DNA of 64,000 nt from an uncultured Prevotellaceae bacterium (GCA_900314215.1 OMUK01000002.1:25196-89195), one strand, 5' to 3'. Shown: positions 16,730 through 26,279, counted from the stretch's first letter. Numbers and translations are program-made. Notes: a model not told the origin generated them from the sequence alone.

Positions 16730-19048
16730 ATGAAGAAAATCATGTTATTCATGTTGCCTCTGGCAACAGTGGCCCTGGCTGCTACCTGCTTAGCCAAAAA
16801 CGGCGTGGCACAGAACAAGAGCCAGTATGCTATCATAACGCAATCGGCCGGCCCCACACTGGGCTACAACCCCAACTCGGGTGTGAAAATTCTGACGGTC
16901 GACGGCAAGAAATTCAAGGACTTGAACCGCAACGGCAAACTTGACAAATATGAAGACTGGCGACTGAGCTACGACGAGCGCGCCCGCGACCTCGTGGCCC
17001 AGCTGAGCGACGAGGAGATTGCCGGCCTGATGCTCTACTCGGCTCACCAGCAGATTCCTGCCCCCTCGCAGGGCTACGGCGCATCGACCTACAACGGCAA
17101 GCCATTTGCCGAGAGCGGCGTGCCCGCCTACACGCTGAGCGATGTGCAGAAGAAATTTCTCAAAGACGACCACCTGCGCGCCGTGCTGGTGACCAAGGTG
17201 AAAGACGCTGAGACCGCTGCCCGCTGGAGCAACGAGCTGCAGGCCTATGTGGAAGGCCTCGACCACGGCATCCCCGCCAACAACAGCACCGACCCACGCC
17301 ACGAGACCTCGGCCAACGCCGAGTACAACTACGGCGCCGGCGGCGACATCTCGAAATGGCCCACCGCTCTGGGCCTGGCTGCAACCTTCGACCCCGACCT
17401 GGTGAGGAACTTCGGCCACATCGGCGCCCAGGAGTATCGCGCGCTGGGTCTCACCACCGCCCTTTCTCCTCAAGTCGACGTTGCCACCGAGCCCCGCTGG
17501 ACTCGCTTCACCGGCACCTTTGGCGAGGATCCCAAGCTGGTGACCGACATGGGCCGCGCCTATATCGAGGGCTTCCAGACCTCGACCGGCAAAAAGATGG
17601 TAAAGGACGGCTGGGGCTATGAGAGCGTCGTGGCCATGGCCAAGCACTGGCCCGGCGGCGGCCCTGTGGAGGCAGGCCGCGACAGCCACTACAACTACGG
17701 CAAATATGCCGTGTATCCCGGCAACAACTTCAACACCCATCTCATGCCCTTTGTCGACGGTGCCTTCAAGCTCAATGGCGGCACCAAGAGCGCTGGCTCG
17801 GTGATGACATTCTACAACGTGTCGTGGGGCCAAGACCCATCGGGCAAGAACGTGGGCGAGAGCTTCAGCAAGTATATCGTGACCGACCTGCTGCGCAACA
17901 AGTATAAATTTGACGGCATCGCTTGCACCGACTGGATGGTGACTGGCGACAATGCCAAGATTGAGAGTTTCGACGGCAAGTGCTGGGGTGTGGAAAACCT
18001 CACCGTCGACCAGCGCCACTACGAGATTCTCAAGGCTGGAGTCGACCAGTTTGGCGGCAACAACGACAAGGGTCCCGTGCTGGCAGCCTTCAAGATGGGC
18101 CGACAGGAGTTTGGCGAGGCTGCATGGAACAAGCGCATACGCGAGTCGGCTCGCCGCCTGCTGCTCCCCATGTTCCGCACCGGTCTCTTCGAGAATCCCT
18201 ATCTCGACCCAGCCGAGTCGCGCGCTACCGTGGGCAAGAAGGAGTTTGCCCAGGCTGGCTACGACGCTCAGGTGAAGTCGCTCGTGATGGTGAAGAACCA
18301 CGCCAACGTGCTGCCCGTCGCTGGCAAGAAGAAGGTGTACATTCCCAAGCGCCACTTCCCCAGCGTGGTCGACTTCTTTGGCAACGCTACCAAGGACTAT
18401 TGGGACAACCCCATCGACCTGAAGATGGTGGCCAAGTACTACGACGTGGTCGATAAGCCCGAGGAGGCCGACTTTGCCATCGTAGCCATCCAGGCTCCCA
18501 TGACGGGCACCGGCTACTCGGTTGCCGACCGCGACCAGCAGGGCGGCAACGGCTACGTGCCCATCTCGCTGCAGTACAACGACTACACCGCTACCACTGC
18601 CCGCGACGTGAGCATCGCCGGCGGCGACCCCAAGGAGAGCTTCACCAATCGCACCTACAAGGGCAAGACCGTGAAGACCGCCAACTACGACGACCTCAAG
18701 CTCGTGATCGACACCAAGCAAGCTATGGCCAAGAAGCCCGTGGTGGTGTTTATGACGGCTCCACGCCCATTTGTGCCCGCTGAGTTTGAGCCCTATGCCG
18801 ACGCTATCCTCATCAGCTTCGGCACCAGCTATCAGCCATTCTTCGACCTGGTGTCGGGCAAGAGCGAGCCATCGGGCCTGCTGCCCTGCCAGCTGCCTGC
18901 CGACATGAAGACCGTTGAGGCTCAAAAGGAGGACGTGCCTCGCGACATGACGCCTTATACCGATGCCGACGGCAACAAGTATGACTTCGCCTTCGGCCTG
19001 AACTGGAAGGGCGTGATCAACGACGCCCGCGTGAAGAAGTACAAGTAA
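16730..19048 (+). CDS. Secreted glycoside hydrolase family 3 enzyme, second type
   Basis: A 772-aa GH3 protein. After the signal peptide is an EF-hand-like loop (DLNRNGKLDKYEDW), common in one Bacteroidota GH3 subgroup, then WPTALGLAATFDP, TGTFGEDP, KHWPGGGP and the nucleophile motif GIACTDW (Asp401). It lacks the fibronectin-III tail of the first GH3 enzyme, so the two are not recent duplicates. Likely acts on beta-linked glucose or related sugars in the periplasm. It directly precedes the rhamnosidase (21 bp), so the two would be co-expressed and could strip disaccharides such as rhamnosyl-glucose; that pairing is inferred. Confidence 0.93.
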   Translation: MKKIMLFMLPLATVALAATCLAKNGVAQNKSQYAIITQSAGPTLGYNPNSGVKILTVDGKKFKDLNRNGKLDKYEDWRLSYDERARDLVAQLSDEEIAGLMLYSAHQQIPAPSQGYGASTYNGKPFAESGVPAYTLSDVQKKFLKDDHLRAVLVTKVKDAETAARWSNELQAYVEGLDHGIPANNSTDPRHETSANAEYNYGAGGDISKWPTALGLAATFDPDLVRNFGHIGAQEYRALGLTTALSPQVDVATEPRWTRFTGTFGEDPKLVTDMGRAYIEGFQTSTGKKMVKDGWGYESVVAMAKHWPGGGPVEAGRDSHYNYGKYAVYPGNNFNTHLMPFVDGAFKLNGGTKSAGSVMTFYNVSWGQDPSGKNVGESFSKYIVTDLLRNKYKFDGIACTDWMVTGDNAKIESFDGKCWGVENLTVDQRHYEILKAGVDQFGGNNDKGPVLAAFKMGRQEFGEAAWNKRIRESARRLLLPMFRTGLFENPYLDPAESRATVGKKEFAQAGYDAQVKSLVMVKNHANVLPVAGKKKVYIPKRHFPSVVDFFGNATKDYWDNPIDLKMVAKYYDVVDKPEEADFAIVAIQAPMTGTGYSVADRDQQGGNGYVPISLQYNDYTATTARDVSIAGGDPKESFTNRTYKGKTVKTANYDDLKLVIDTKQAMAKKPVVVFMTAPRPFVPAEFEPYADAILISFGTSYQPFFDLVSGKSEPSGLLPCQLPADMKTVEAQKEDVPRDMTPYTDADGNKYDFAFGLNWKGVINDARVKKYK

Positions 19049-19069
19049 ACTACATGAATACAACAATTG

Positions 19070-22000
19070 ATGAATAGGTTTTCATTCTGTGTATTGCTGA
19101 CCTTGGTGGGACTGCTTCCTGCCAAGGCTCAACAATCCTTTCAACTGAGCAAGCTCACTGTTGACTATCAACAGCCGCAACCAGGGCAGACCATCGTCTT
19201 CACCGACGAGGCCCAGCCCCGCTTTGCCTGGCAGCTGGCCGACGCCCAGACCACTGGCGTGGTGCAGACTGCCTACCAGATTGTCGTCACCGACGAGGCT
19301 GGCAACACCGTGTGGAACAGTGGCCGCACCACCTCGCGCGACAACTTCAGCATCGCCTACCAGGGGCAGGCGCTGCGTGCCTGCACCCCCTACAAGTGGA
19401 CGGTGACCGTGTGGGACAACCACAAGCGCCAGGCCACGGCCACATCAAGCTTCGAGACCTCGCTGCTCTCGACCACCGACCGCGATGCCGCCTGGGGTGG
19501 CGCCCAATGGATAGGCGGAGCCGCCAACAAGCCCGTGGCCGGCAAGCCAGACGAAGCTGTGAACAACTGCCTCTCCTTTGAGAGCCAGTATCTGCCCGTG
19601 TTCCGCCTTGTGGGCACCATTGCCCTCGACAAGGCCACCAAGTCGACCCGCGCCGCCCTGGTATATGGCGCCAACGACGAGCGCCTCATGAATGCCAACA
19701 TGAACATACTGGGCCGCGCCAACGGCAAGAACGAGAGCTACGTGCTCGTGGAGCTCAACACCACCGGCCTCGACGCTGGCGACAGCGCTGCCGTGTGCAT
19801 CTATCGCGTGGGCTACACCAAGACCGACCGTGCCGACGTGCCACTGGCCACGGTGAAAATCCCCACCGACCTCGTGAGCAAGGCCAACCGCTATGCCGCC
19901 CACAAGATTGAAGTGATTGCCAATTGCGGCACGACCAAGCTCGAAATCGACGGCAAGCCCCTGAAGGGCGAGTTGCACATCAACCCCATGGGCGTGGGCA
20001 GCGACTTCATCGCCTTCCCCATGGTGGCCGACGTGGGCTTCTATGCCGCCCAGGGCCAGAAAGCGCAGTTTGGCGACTTCATCGTGCGCAACTACCGCTT
20101 GCCACGCCATGTGCTCGCCGTTGTGCCCACTCCCGGCACGCTCAGCGGCAATCTCTACCTGGCCACGCCCAAGGCCCAGGGCCTGCCCGCGCTGCGCACC
20201 GAGTTCAGCACCCAGAGCAAGCCCATAGCCCGTGCCCGCATCTATGCCACCGCACGCGGTGCCTACGACCTGGTGCTCAACGGCCAGCCCGTGGCCGGCG
20301 ACGTGTATCTGAGCCCCGGCCTCACGCAGTACAACAAGTACCACCAGTACCAGGTGTTCGACGTGACCTCGCTCATGCGTGGGGGCCAGAATGCCCTGGG
20401 CGCACAGCTCTATGAGGGCTGGTACACCGGCAACCAGACGTTCTCGGCCTTCAACTGGAACTACTTCGGCGACCGCCAGTCGCTCTTGCTCCTGCTCGAC
20501 ATCACCTATGCCGACGGCAGCCACCAGCAGGTGGTGAGCCGGCCCGACACGTGGAAATACACCACCGAGGGCCCCGTGAGGCTGGGCAGCATGTTTGCGG
20601 GCGAGATCTACGACGCCACCCGCGAGATGAGCGGCTGGGCCACGGCCGGCTACGACGACAGCCGCTGGCAGCAGGCCGAGCGCGTAGACCTGGAGGGCAC
20701 CATCAGCCACCAGATTGATCCTGGCATGCTCACCTGGCCTTGTCCCGACGACTACTCGAGCATGACCCTGCGCCAGCAATACGACTATCCCGTGCATCAA
20801 GACACGGTGCTCACCGCCCAGAGCCTCACCCAGGTGCGTCCTGGCGTGTATATCTACGACATGGGCCAGAACATGCCCGGCGTGCCCCGCATCACCTTCC
20901 GCGGCCTCAAGAGCGGCACCAAGGTGAAGATGCGCTTTGCCGAGGTGCTCTACCCCGACCTGCCTGAATACAGCGACAACGTGGGCATGGTGATGATGGA
21001 GAACCAACGCGCCGCCATGGAGCAAGACGAGTATATAGCCCGTGGCGCCGCAGCCGAGACCTTCGCCCCGCGCGGCACCTATCACGGCTTCCGCTACATC
21101 GAGATCACCGGCGTTCCCAGTGAGCTGGCGCTGAGCGACGTGCAAGCCACCGTGCTCACTTCGGCCACACCCATTGCCACCCAGCTCGAGACCAGCAGCA
21201 ACGATGTGAACCAGCTCTTCCACAACACCGTGTGGTCGACCAAGGCCAACGTGTTCTCCATCCCCACCGACTGCCCGCAGCGCAACGAGCGCATGGGCTG
21301 GAGCGGCGACTTGAGCGTGTTCTCGCCCACCATGAGCTATCTCATACAGGGCGCTCCCTTCCTGCGCAAGCACCTGCGCGCCCTGCGCGACACCCAGCTC
21401 GACGACGGCGCCTTTGCCTCCATCGCCCCAATAGGCGGCGGCTTCGGCGGCCCGCTGTGGAGCAGCGTGGGCATCGCCATGCCGTGGCAAAGCTGGATAC
21501 AATATGGCGACCGCCGTGCCCTCGAGGAGCACTACCCCGCCATGAAGCGCTACATCGAGTGCTCGCTCAACAACTACATCGACAAGAAGCAAGGCTTCTA
21601 TGCCGGCACCGGCGGCTGGGGCGACCTGGGCGACTGGCTCGGCTTCGAGGTGGGCAAGAACGACAACTCGCTGCTCTTCGACTCCTACCTGGTGTATGAG
21701 CTCGCAATCATGGAGAAAGCTGCCACCGCCCTGGGCAAGACCGACGAGGCTGCCCGCTGGAAACAAGCCCGCGAGCAACGCGCCCAGTTCATCATGGCCC
21801 ACTATGTAGACCCCGCCACGGGCAAGACCGTGGGCTCGGGCCTGGGCGAGATCAAGATGACGCCTTTCGGCCCCAACGGCCCCAAGCGCAGCGGCGTCGA
21901 CATCGACACGCAGACGAGCTACACCCTGCTGCTCTCCTTTGGCATCGCTGGCGACGACATGAAGCCCAAGATTGCCTCGCAACTCGTCAACACCGTCACC

Positions 22001-22627
22001 CGCCGCAGTTTGGGCGACGATGGCAAGACCTATCCTGCCTATTCGCTCATGACCGGCTTCATAGGCACCGCCTGGATTGCCGACGCGCTCACCAAGGTTG
22101 GCCGCACCGACCTGGCCTATCGCATGCTGCTCAACAAGCAGTTCCCGTCGTGGCTCTATCCCGTGGAGCAAGGCGCCACCACCATTTGGGAACGCCTCAA
22201 CTCCTACACCAAGACGGCCGGCTTCGGCGGCAACAACTCGATGAACTCGTTTAACCACTATGCCTTTGGCTCGGTTACCAATTGGGTCATCCAGCACGCC
22301 GCCGGCATTTGCCGCGACGATGTGACCCCCGCCTTTGAGCACTTCATCATCGCGCCCTCGCCCGACGACAACGGCGGCCTCACCCATGCCCGCGCCACCT
22401 ATCAGAGCATGCAGGGCACCATCGTGAGCGGCTGGGAGCGCCATGGCGACGGCGCCACCATCTACACAGTGGCCATTCCGGCCAATGCCACCGCCACCCT
22501 GCGCATCCCAGTGAGCAAGGGCCAAAAGGTGACTTGCAACGGCAAGAAGCTGAAACTCGGCAAGCAGGAAACCAGCGGACTGAACCGCGAGATAGGTTCA
22601 GGCAACTACACGATCATCGTGAAGTGA
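19070..22627 (+). CDS. Secreted alpha-L-rhamnosidase, GH78
   Basis: A 1185-aa enzyme; ATG at 19070 begins a signal peptide ending LLPAKAQ. The first ~110 residues form the Bac_rhamnosid_N-type fibronectin-like domain (PRFAWQL, YQIVVTD). A lectin-like insert and beta-sandwich domains follow, including RIYATARGAYDLVLNG. The (alpha/alpha)6 catalytic domain has the conserved block DCPQRNERMGWSGD starting at residue 734. It ends with a beta-sandwich (TTIWERLNSY then FNHYAFGSV). GH78 enzymes remove terminal alpha-L-rhamnose from flavonoid glycosides, saponins or pectin side chains. It is the last gene before a strong terminator. Confidence 0.95.
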   Translation: MNRFSFCVLLTLVGLLPAKAQQSFQLSKLTVDYQQPQPGQTIVFTDEAQPRFAWQLADAQTTGVVQTAYQIVVTDEAGNTVWNSGRTTSRDNFSIAYQGQALRACTPYKWTVTVWDNHKRQATATSSFETSLLSTTDRDAAWGGAQWIGGAANKPVAGKPDEAVNNCLSFESQYLPVFRLVGTIALDKATKSTRAALVYGANDERLMNANMNILGRANGKNESYVLVELNTTGLDAGDSAAVCIYRVGYTKTDRADVPLATVKIPTDLVSKANRYAAHKIEVIANCGTTKLEIDGKPLKGELHINPMGVGSDFIAFPMVADVGFYAAQGQKAQFGDFIVRNYRLPRHVLAVVPTPGTLSGNLYLATPKAQGLPALRTEFSTQSKPIARARIYATARGAYDLVLNGQPVAGDVYLSPGLTQYNKYHQYQVFDVTSLMRGGQNALGAQLYEGWYTGNQTFSAFNWNYFGDRQSLLLLLDITYADGSHQQVVSRPDTWKYTTEGPVRLGSMFAGEIYDATREMSGWATAGYDDSRWQQAERVDLEGTISHQIDPGMLTWPCPDDYSSMTLRQQYDYPVHQDTVLTAQSLTQVRPGVYIYDMGQNMPGVPRITFRGLKSGTKVKMRFAEVLYPDLPEYSDNVGMVMMENQRAAMEQDEYIARGAAAETFAPRGTYHGFRYIEITGVPSELALSDVQATVLTSATPIATQLETSSNDVNQLFHNTVWSTKANVFSIPTDCPQRNERMGWSGDLSVFSPTMSYLIQGAPFLRKHLRALRDTQLDDGAFASIAPIGGGFGGPLWSSVGIAMPWQSWIQYGDRRALEEHYPAMKRYIECSLNNYIDKKQGFYAGTGGWGDLGDWLGFEVGKNDNSLLFDSYLVYELAIMEKAATALGKTDEAARWKQAREQRAQFIMAHYVDPATGKTVGSGLGEIKMTPFGPNGPKRSGVDIDTQTSYTLLLSFGIAGDDMKPKIASQLVNTVTRRSLGDDGKTYPAYSLMTGFIGTAWIADALTKVGRTDLAYRMLLNKQFPSWLYPVEQGATTIWERLNSYTKTAGFGGNNSMNSFNHYAFGSVTNWVIQHAAGICRDDVTPAFEHFIIAPSPDDNGGLTHARATYQSMQGTIVSGWERHGDGATIYTVAIPANATATLRIPVSKGQKVTCNGKKLKLGKQETSGLNREIGSGNYTIIVK

Positions 22628-22703
22628 GACTTATAGGGCGTGAGTCCTGCATTTCCTACTAGCGCATATCGCGCAACCCAACATAATGGAAAATGAAGTC
22701 AAG

Positions 22704-22736
22704 GGGGTGTGCCCGAGAGGGACGCACCCCTTTTTT
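22704..22736 (+). terminator. Terminator of the glycoside cluster
   Basis: An 8-bp stem (22704-22711 with 22723-22730, one G-U) plus a CCC/GGG inner stem around a GAGA loop, followed by six T residues. Confidence 0.9.
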
Positions 22737-22851
22737 AGGCGCATCAATCACGCTGCGTGTTTCTTGTTGAACATGACTACCAGTTTCCCCACAAGGCACG
22801 GGCCAATTTCACCCAACCACAGGAGCCGAAAAAGAAGCAATTTTTGCCATT

Positions 22852-22890
22852 AAAAAAAAATGCTTGTAAATCAATGATTTGCAAGCATTT
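22852..22890 (-). terminator. Terminator of tRNA-Leu
   Basis: Minus strand AAATGCTTG..CAAGCATTT, with inner AAATCA/TGATTT, forms a long near-perfect hairpin directly after the tRNA and ends in nine T residues. Confidence 0.9.
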
Positions 22891-22895
22891 AGCAG

Positions 22896-22980
22896 TACCC
22901 GGAGTGGGACTTGAACCCACACAGCCGCAATGGCCAAGGGATTTTAAGTCCCTCGTGTCTACCGATTCCACCATCCGGGC
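22896..22980 (-). tRNA. tRNA-Leu (anticodon UAA)
   Basis: The minus strand from 22980 reads GCCCGGATGGTGGAATCGG, then an anticodon arm AGGGA-CTTAAAA-TCCCT (anticodon TAA). A long variable arm typical of class II Leu tRNAs follows, then the T arm GTGGG-TTCAAGT-CCCAC and the acceptor strand TCCGGGT with discriminator A. CCA is not encoded. The first acceptor pair is G-U. Confidence 0.97.
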
Positions 22981-23009
22981 AGCTCTTGTCAGTAGACAAA
23001 TGCGTGGTG

Positions 23010-23017
23010 CAAAGATA
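23010..23017 (-). promoter_or_regulatory. Promoter -7 element of tRNA-Leu
   Basis: TATCTTTG on the minus strand, 30 bp before the mature tRNA. The -33 element is not clear. Confidence 0.55.
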
Positions 23018-23173
23018 CGATTAATAATTAGAAATAAAAAAATAACCACTCAAAAAATTTCAAGCGCCTCACGGCACAGGCCCCGGCACGGGCTCCGCGG
23101 GTACTCACTATATGCGAACGCATACAAACTGCCACACCACAATTTATTTTACATCCGATAGGATATAATTGCA

Positions 23174-23398
23174 ATGGAACGAACCAAACTCTCAGCCACA
23201 GTCAAAGCCCTGCGCAAGAATGCAGGTTTGACGCAGGAAGACCTCGCCATGAAATCGGGCGTGGGCCTCAACTTCGTGCGAAATCTCGAGCAAGGCAAGC
23301 CCACCCTGAGAATGGACAAGGTGAACCAACTGCTTGACCTCTTCAACTACGAACTCGTCCCAGCAAAGAAAACTCCATCAACCGAAACGCAATCATGA
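23174..23398 (+). CDS. HipB-like XRE-family regulator
   Basis: A 74-aa Cro/CI-type helix-turn-helix protein. The helices are AGLTQEDLAMKSGVG and LNFVRNLEQGKPTLRMDKV, and the NQLLDLFNYELVP tail is typical of HipB-like antitoxins that sit before hipA in Bacteroidota. The stop codon overlaps an ATG (ATGA, 23395-23398), the usual hipB-hipA junction, but the hipA frame that follows closes after nine codons. The protein is therefore an orphan antitoxin-type regulator here. Whether it still binds its own promoter or another HipA elsewhere cannot be seen. Confidence 0.85.
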   Translation: MERTKLSATVKALRKNAGLTQEDLAMKSGVGLNFVRNLEQGKPTLRMDKVNQLLDLFNYELVPAKKTPSTETQS

Positions 23399-23424
23399 GA
23401 CAAGCCAAAATATACCACAAGTGA
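23395..23424 (+). pseudogene. hipA remnant (nine codons)
   Basis: The frame opening at the ATGA overlap reads MRQAKIYHK and stops. Bacteroidota HipA amino-terminal proteins typically open MRQAKVYYN or close to it, so this looks like the surviving start of a deleted or rearranged toxin gene. The next 130 bases contain no recognisable HipA sequence before the Sel1 gene. Confidence 0.6.
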
Positions 23425-23552
23425 TGCACCGCCTCCCCTCTACGGCAACGTGGATATATTGAAGTGTAAATGCAAGGCTTGCAATTGCTTTGCATTTCAT
23501 TTTTTTTGAAATTTATGCTTAACTTTACAAACAATAGAACAAACAAAAACCA

Positions 23553-24608
23553 ATGAAAATGAGAAACTGGAGAAAAATCAGCTTATTGCTTGCCGCGCTG
23601 TGCATCAGCCTGGCCGCCACGGCCCAATTGGACAAGGGCATAGAATACTACTTCAACAAAGACTACGCCAATGCCGTGAAGTGCTTCGCCCAAGCCGCCG
23701 AGCAGGGCGATGTCGACGCACAATGCATTTTGGGTCTTTGCTATTTTAGTGGTCTAGGTGTGGCCCAGAATTACAATGAGTCCGTGAAGTGGATCAGCAA
23801 AGCAGCTGAGCAAAATTCCATCGAGTCAAAATACTATTTGGGTTATTTCTATGACAATGGAATAGGGGTAGCAAAAAACTCTCGAGAGGCTGTGAAATGG
23901 TATTACAGAGCTGCTGAGCAAGGAAATGCCAAGGCGCAATATCAGTTGGGCGCTAGTTATGCTAATGGTGACGGCGTTGAGCAAAATGACAAAGAGGCCG
24001 TGATGTGGTACAGTAAGGCTGCCGAACAAGGTCTTGCCGATGCACAAAACAATTTGGGCGGTTGCTATTACACTGGGCAAGGCGTGGCTCAAGACTATGG
24101 CGAGGCTGTATATTGGTTTCGTAAGTCTGCCGAGCAAGGTTTTGCCCTTGCGCAATACAATTTGGGCGCTTGCTACGCAAAGGGGCAAGGATTAGCAAAG
24201 AACACTTGCGAGGCTGCTAAATGGTACCGCAAAGCTGCCGAACAAGGCTATGCCCCGGCACAAAATATTTTGGCAACACTTTATGCAAATGGCGATGGCG
24301 TTGAAGAAGACTATAGCAAAGCTGTAGAGTGGTACCGCAAGGCTGCCGAACAAGGGAATGTCAATGCAGAATTCCATTTGGGCGGTTGCTATTTCAAGGG
24401 CCGAGGAGTCGCACAGAACTCCCATGAAGCCGCGCGTTGGTTCCACAAGGCGGCCGAGCAAGGTGATGAAGATGCGCAGTATTTATTGGGCGTTTTTTAT
24501 GAATATGGCGAGGGCGTTGAAAAGGACCTCTACAGAGCCATGTATTGGTATAAAAAAGCTGCCGATCAAGGTATTGTGGAGGCCGCCGAAGCTCTGAAAA
24601 AATTCTAG
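23553..24608 (+). CDS. Secreted Sel1-repeat protein, copy 1
   Basis: A 351-aa protein. The start shared with its two paralogues is the second ATG (23559, MRNWRKISLLLAALCISLAA); either is possible. After the signal peptide (ending TAQ) come about nine 36-residue Sel1-like repeats with the consensus A.YNLG.CY..GQGV...Y.EA..WY.KAAEQG, ending with an ERAMYWYKKAADQG-like cap. Sel1 repeats form alpha-solenoid scaffolds for protein contacts. Base composition is clearly more AT-rich than neighbouring genes. It has no upstream copy of the inverted repeat; its upstream neighbour is the hipBA remnant. Function unknown. Confidence 0.9.
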   Translation: MKMRNWRKISLLLAALCISLAATAQLDKGIEYYFNKDYANAVKCFAQAAEQGDVDAQCILGLCYFSGLGVAQNYNESVKWISKAAEQNSIESKYYLGYFYDNGIGVAKNSREAVKWYYRAAEQGNAKAQYQLGASYANGDGVEQNDKEAVMWYSKAAEQGLADAQNNLGGCYYTGQGVAQDYGEAVYWFRKSAEQGFALAQYNLGACYAKGQGLAKNTCEAAKWYRKAAEQGYAPAQNILATLYANGDGVEEDYSKAVEWYRKAAEQGNVNAEFHLGGCYFKGRGVAQNSHEAARWFHKAAEQGDEDAQYLLGVFYEYGEGVEKDLYRAMYWYKKAADQGIVEAAEALKKF

Positions 24609-24651
24609 AACATTAAACTTCAACATCGGCGGCGCACGCGGCCAAAAGCCA

Positions 24652-24682
24652 CCTGTAAGGGTCGGTCTCGTGCCGGCCCACA
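24652..24682 (+). repeat. Dispersed palindromic repeat, left end, degenerate copy
   Basis: CCTGTAAGGGTCGGTCTCG followed by TGCCGGCCCACA. It is a variant of the 31-bp family at 26334 and lies between Sel1 copies 1 and 2. The bases after it (ATGGTTTCATTCC) correspond to those after the 26334 copy. Confidence 0.8.
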
Positions 24683-24797
24683 AAACATGGTTTCATTCCT
24701 CTTAATTAACGCAATGCTTTGCGATTGCGGTGCGATTTCTTGCTTGTTTTGAAATTTATGCCTAATTTTACACAAGGCAACAAAAACAACCATAAAA

Positions 24798-26279
24798 ATG
24801 AGAAACTGGATGAAAATCAGCTTATTGCTCGCCGCGCTTTGCATCAGCCTGGCCGCCACAGCCCAAGTGGACAAGGGCATGGAATACTTCAACAAATTCG
24901 ATTATGTTAATGCGATAAAGTGCTTCACCCGAGCCGCTGAACAAGGAGATGCCAAAGCACAACTCAAATTAGGCCTTTGCTATTATTATGGCACAGGCAT
25001 AGCCATAAATCGCCCTGAGGCTGTGAAGTGGTTTTACAAAGCGTCAGAGCAAAATTTAGCTGATGCACAATACTTTTTGGGCTTTTGTTATCAAGAAGGT
25101 GAAGGCGTAGCCCAAAATTACAACGAGGCCTCGAAATGGTACCGCAAGGCTGCTGAACAAGGTGATGTCAACGCACAATTCAGTTTAGGCGCTCTCTATG
25201 AAAATGGGCAAGGGGTAGACTCAAACCCTCAAGAGGCCGTAAAATGGTACCGCAAGGCGGCCGAGCAGGGTGATGCCGAGGCTCAATTAAACTTGGGGGC
25301 TTGTTACGATCAAGGAAAGGGCGTGACTCAAAATCACAATGAAGCTGTGAAATGGTACCGCAAGGCGGCCGAACAAGGCAACATAGATGCACAATTCAAC
25401 TTGGGTGCTTGTTATTATAATGGCCAAGGCGTGGAGCAGAATTATGATAAAGCCGTGAAGTGGTTTCGCGAGGCTGCTGACCAAGGACTCGCCCAAGCAC
25501 AATTCAGTTTGGGTATTTGTTACAATCAAGGACGGGGCGTAACCCAAAATTACAAAGAAGCCGTGAAGTGGTATCAAAAAGCCGCTGAGCAAGGCAACAT
25601 AGGCGCACAATTCAGTTTGGGCTTTTGCTATCACGAGGGCCAAGGTGTGGCGCAGGATTATTATGAAGCAGTGAAGTGGTTTCGCAAGACTGCTGAGCAA
25701 GGCCTTGCCGATGCTCAAATTAACTTAGGTAATTGCTATTTTAATGGGCAAGGCGTGAAGCAGAATTACAATGAAGCTGTAAATTGGTATCGCAAGGCTA
25801 CTGAGCAAGGCTGTGCTACGGCACAGTACGGTTTGAGCATTTGCTATTATCAAGGACTAGGCGTGGCTCAGAATTATAATGAGGCTGTGAAATGGTTTCG
25901 CAAAGGTGCCGAGCAAGGCCTTGCCATTGCTCAATACAATTTGGGGGTTTGCTATCACGAGGGCCAAGGTGTGACCCTAGATTATAATGAGGCTGTAAAG
26001 TGGGTTCACAAAGCAGCTGAGCAAGGCCTTGCCAATGCTCAATTCATTTTGGGTGGCTGCTATTACAAAGGCCAAGGCGTGGCACAAGACACTAAAGAGG
26101 CAATGAAATGGTACAGCAAATCTGCTGAGCAAGGCTTTTCCGAAGCTCAATACATTTTGGGTGGCTGCTATTACGTTGGCTATGGCGTAGAAAAAAACCT
26201 TGAAAGGGCCAAGTATTGGTTTCAGAAAGCTGCCGACCAAGGCAATGAAAAAGCCATTGAAGCACTGAAAGATTTTTAG
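24798..26279 (+). CDS. Secreted Sel1-repeat protein, copy 2
   Basis: The longest of the three (493 aa), with the same signal peptide (MRNWMKISLLLAALCISLAA) and about 13 Sel1 repeats. Several adjacent repeats are almost identical at DNA level (EAVKWYRKAAEQG blocks), so repeat gain and loss by recombination is likely. The upstream 100 bp, including TAATTTTA, matches that of copies 1 and 3 and probably carries the promoter. Flanked on both sides by copies of the 31-bp palindromic repeat in the same orientation (24652, 26334). Function unknown; a periplasmic or surface scaffold is the family expectation. Confidence 0.9.
   Translation: MRNWMKISLLLAALCISLAATAQVDKGMEYFNKFDYVNAIKCFTRAAEQGDAKAQLKLGLCYYYGTGIAINRPEAVKWFYKASEQNLADAQYFLGFCYQEGEGVAQNYNEASKWYRKAAEQGDVNAQFSLGALYENGQGVDSNPQEAVKWYRKAAEQGDAEAQLNLGACYDQGKGVTQNHNEAVKWYRKAAEQGNIDAQFNLGACYYNGQGVEQNYDKAVKWFREAADQGLAQAQFSLGICYNQGRGVTQNYKEAVKWYQKAAEQGNIGAQFSLGFCYHEGQGVAQDYYEAVKWFRKTAEQGLADAQINLGNCYFNGQGVKQNYNEAVNWYRKATEQGCATAQYGLSICYYQGLGVAQNYNEAVKWFRKGAEQGLAIAQYNLGVCYHEGQGVTLDYNEAVKWVHKAAEQGLANAQFILGGCYYKGQGVAQDTKEAMKWYSKSAEQGFSEAQYILGGCYYVGYGVEKNLERAKYWFQKAADQGNEKAIEALKDF

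Noticed and set aside
16730-16800. Lipobox in the second GH3 protein (LAATC)
   Set aside because: The residue before Cys is Thr, outside the usual Gly/Ala/Ser, so a lipoprotein call is not supported.
19445-22525. Long minus-strand frame of about 1000 codons inside the rhamnosidase
   Set aside because: It is a mirror of the GH78 gene, of low-complexity composition and without a promoter or family motif.
22627-22850. Prophage or genomic island inserted at tRNA-Leu
   Set aside because: No integrase or repeat of the tRNA 3' end was found on either side; the tRNA is followed by its own terminator.
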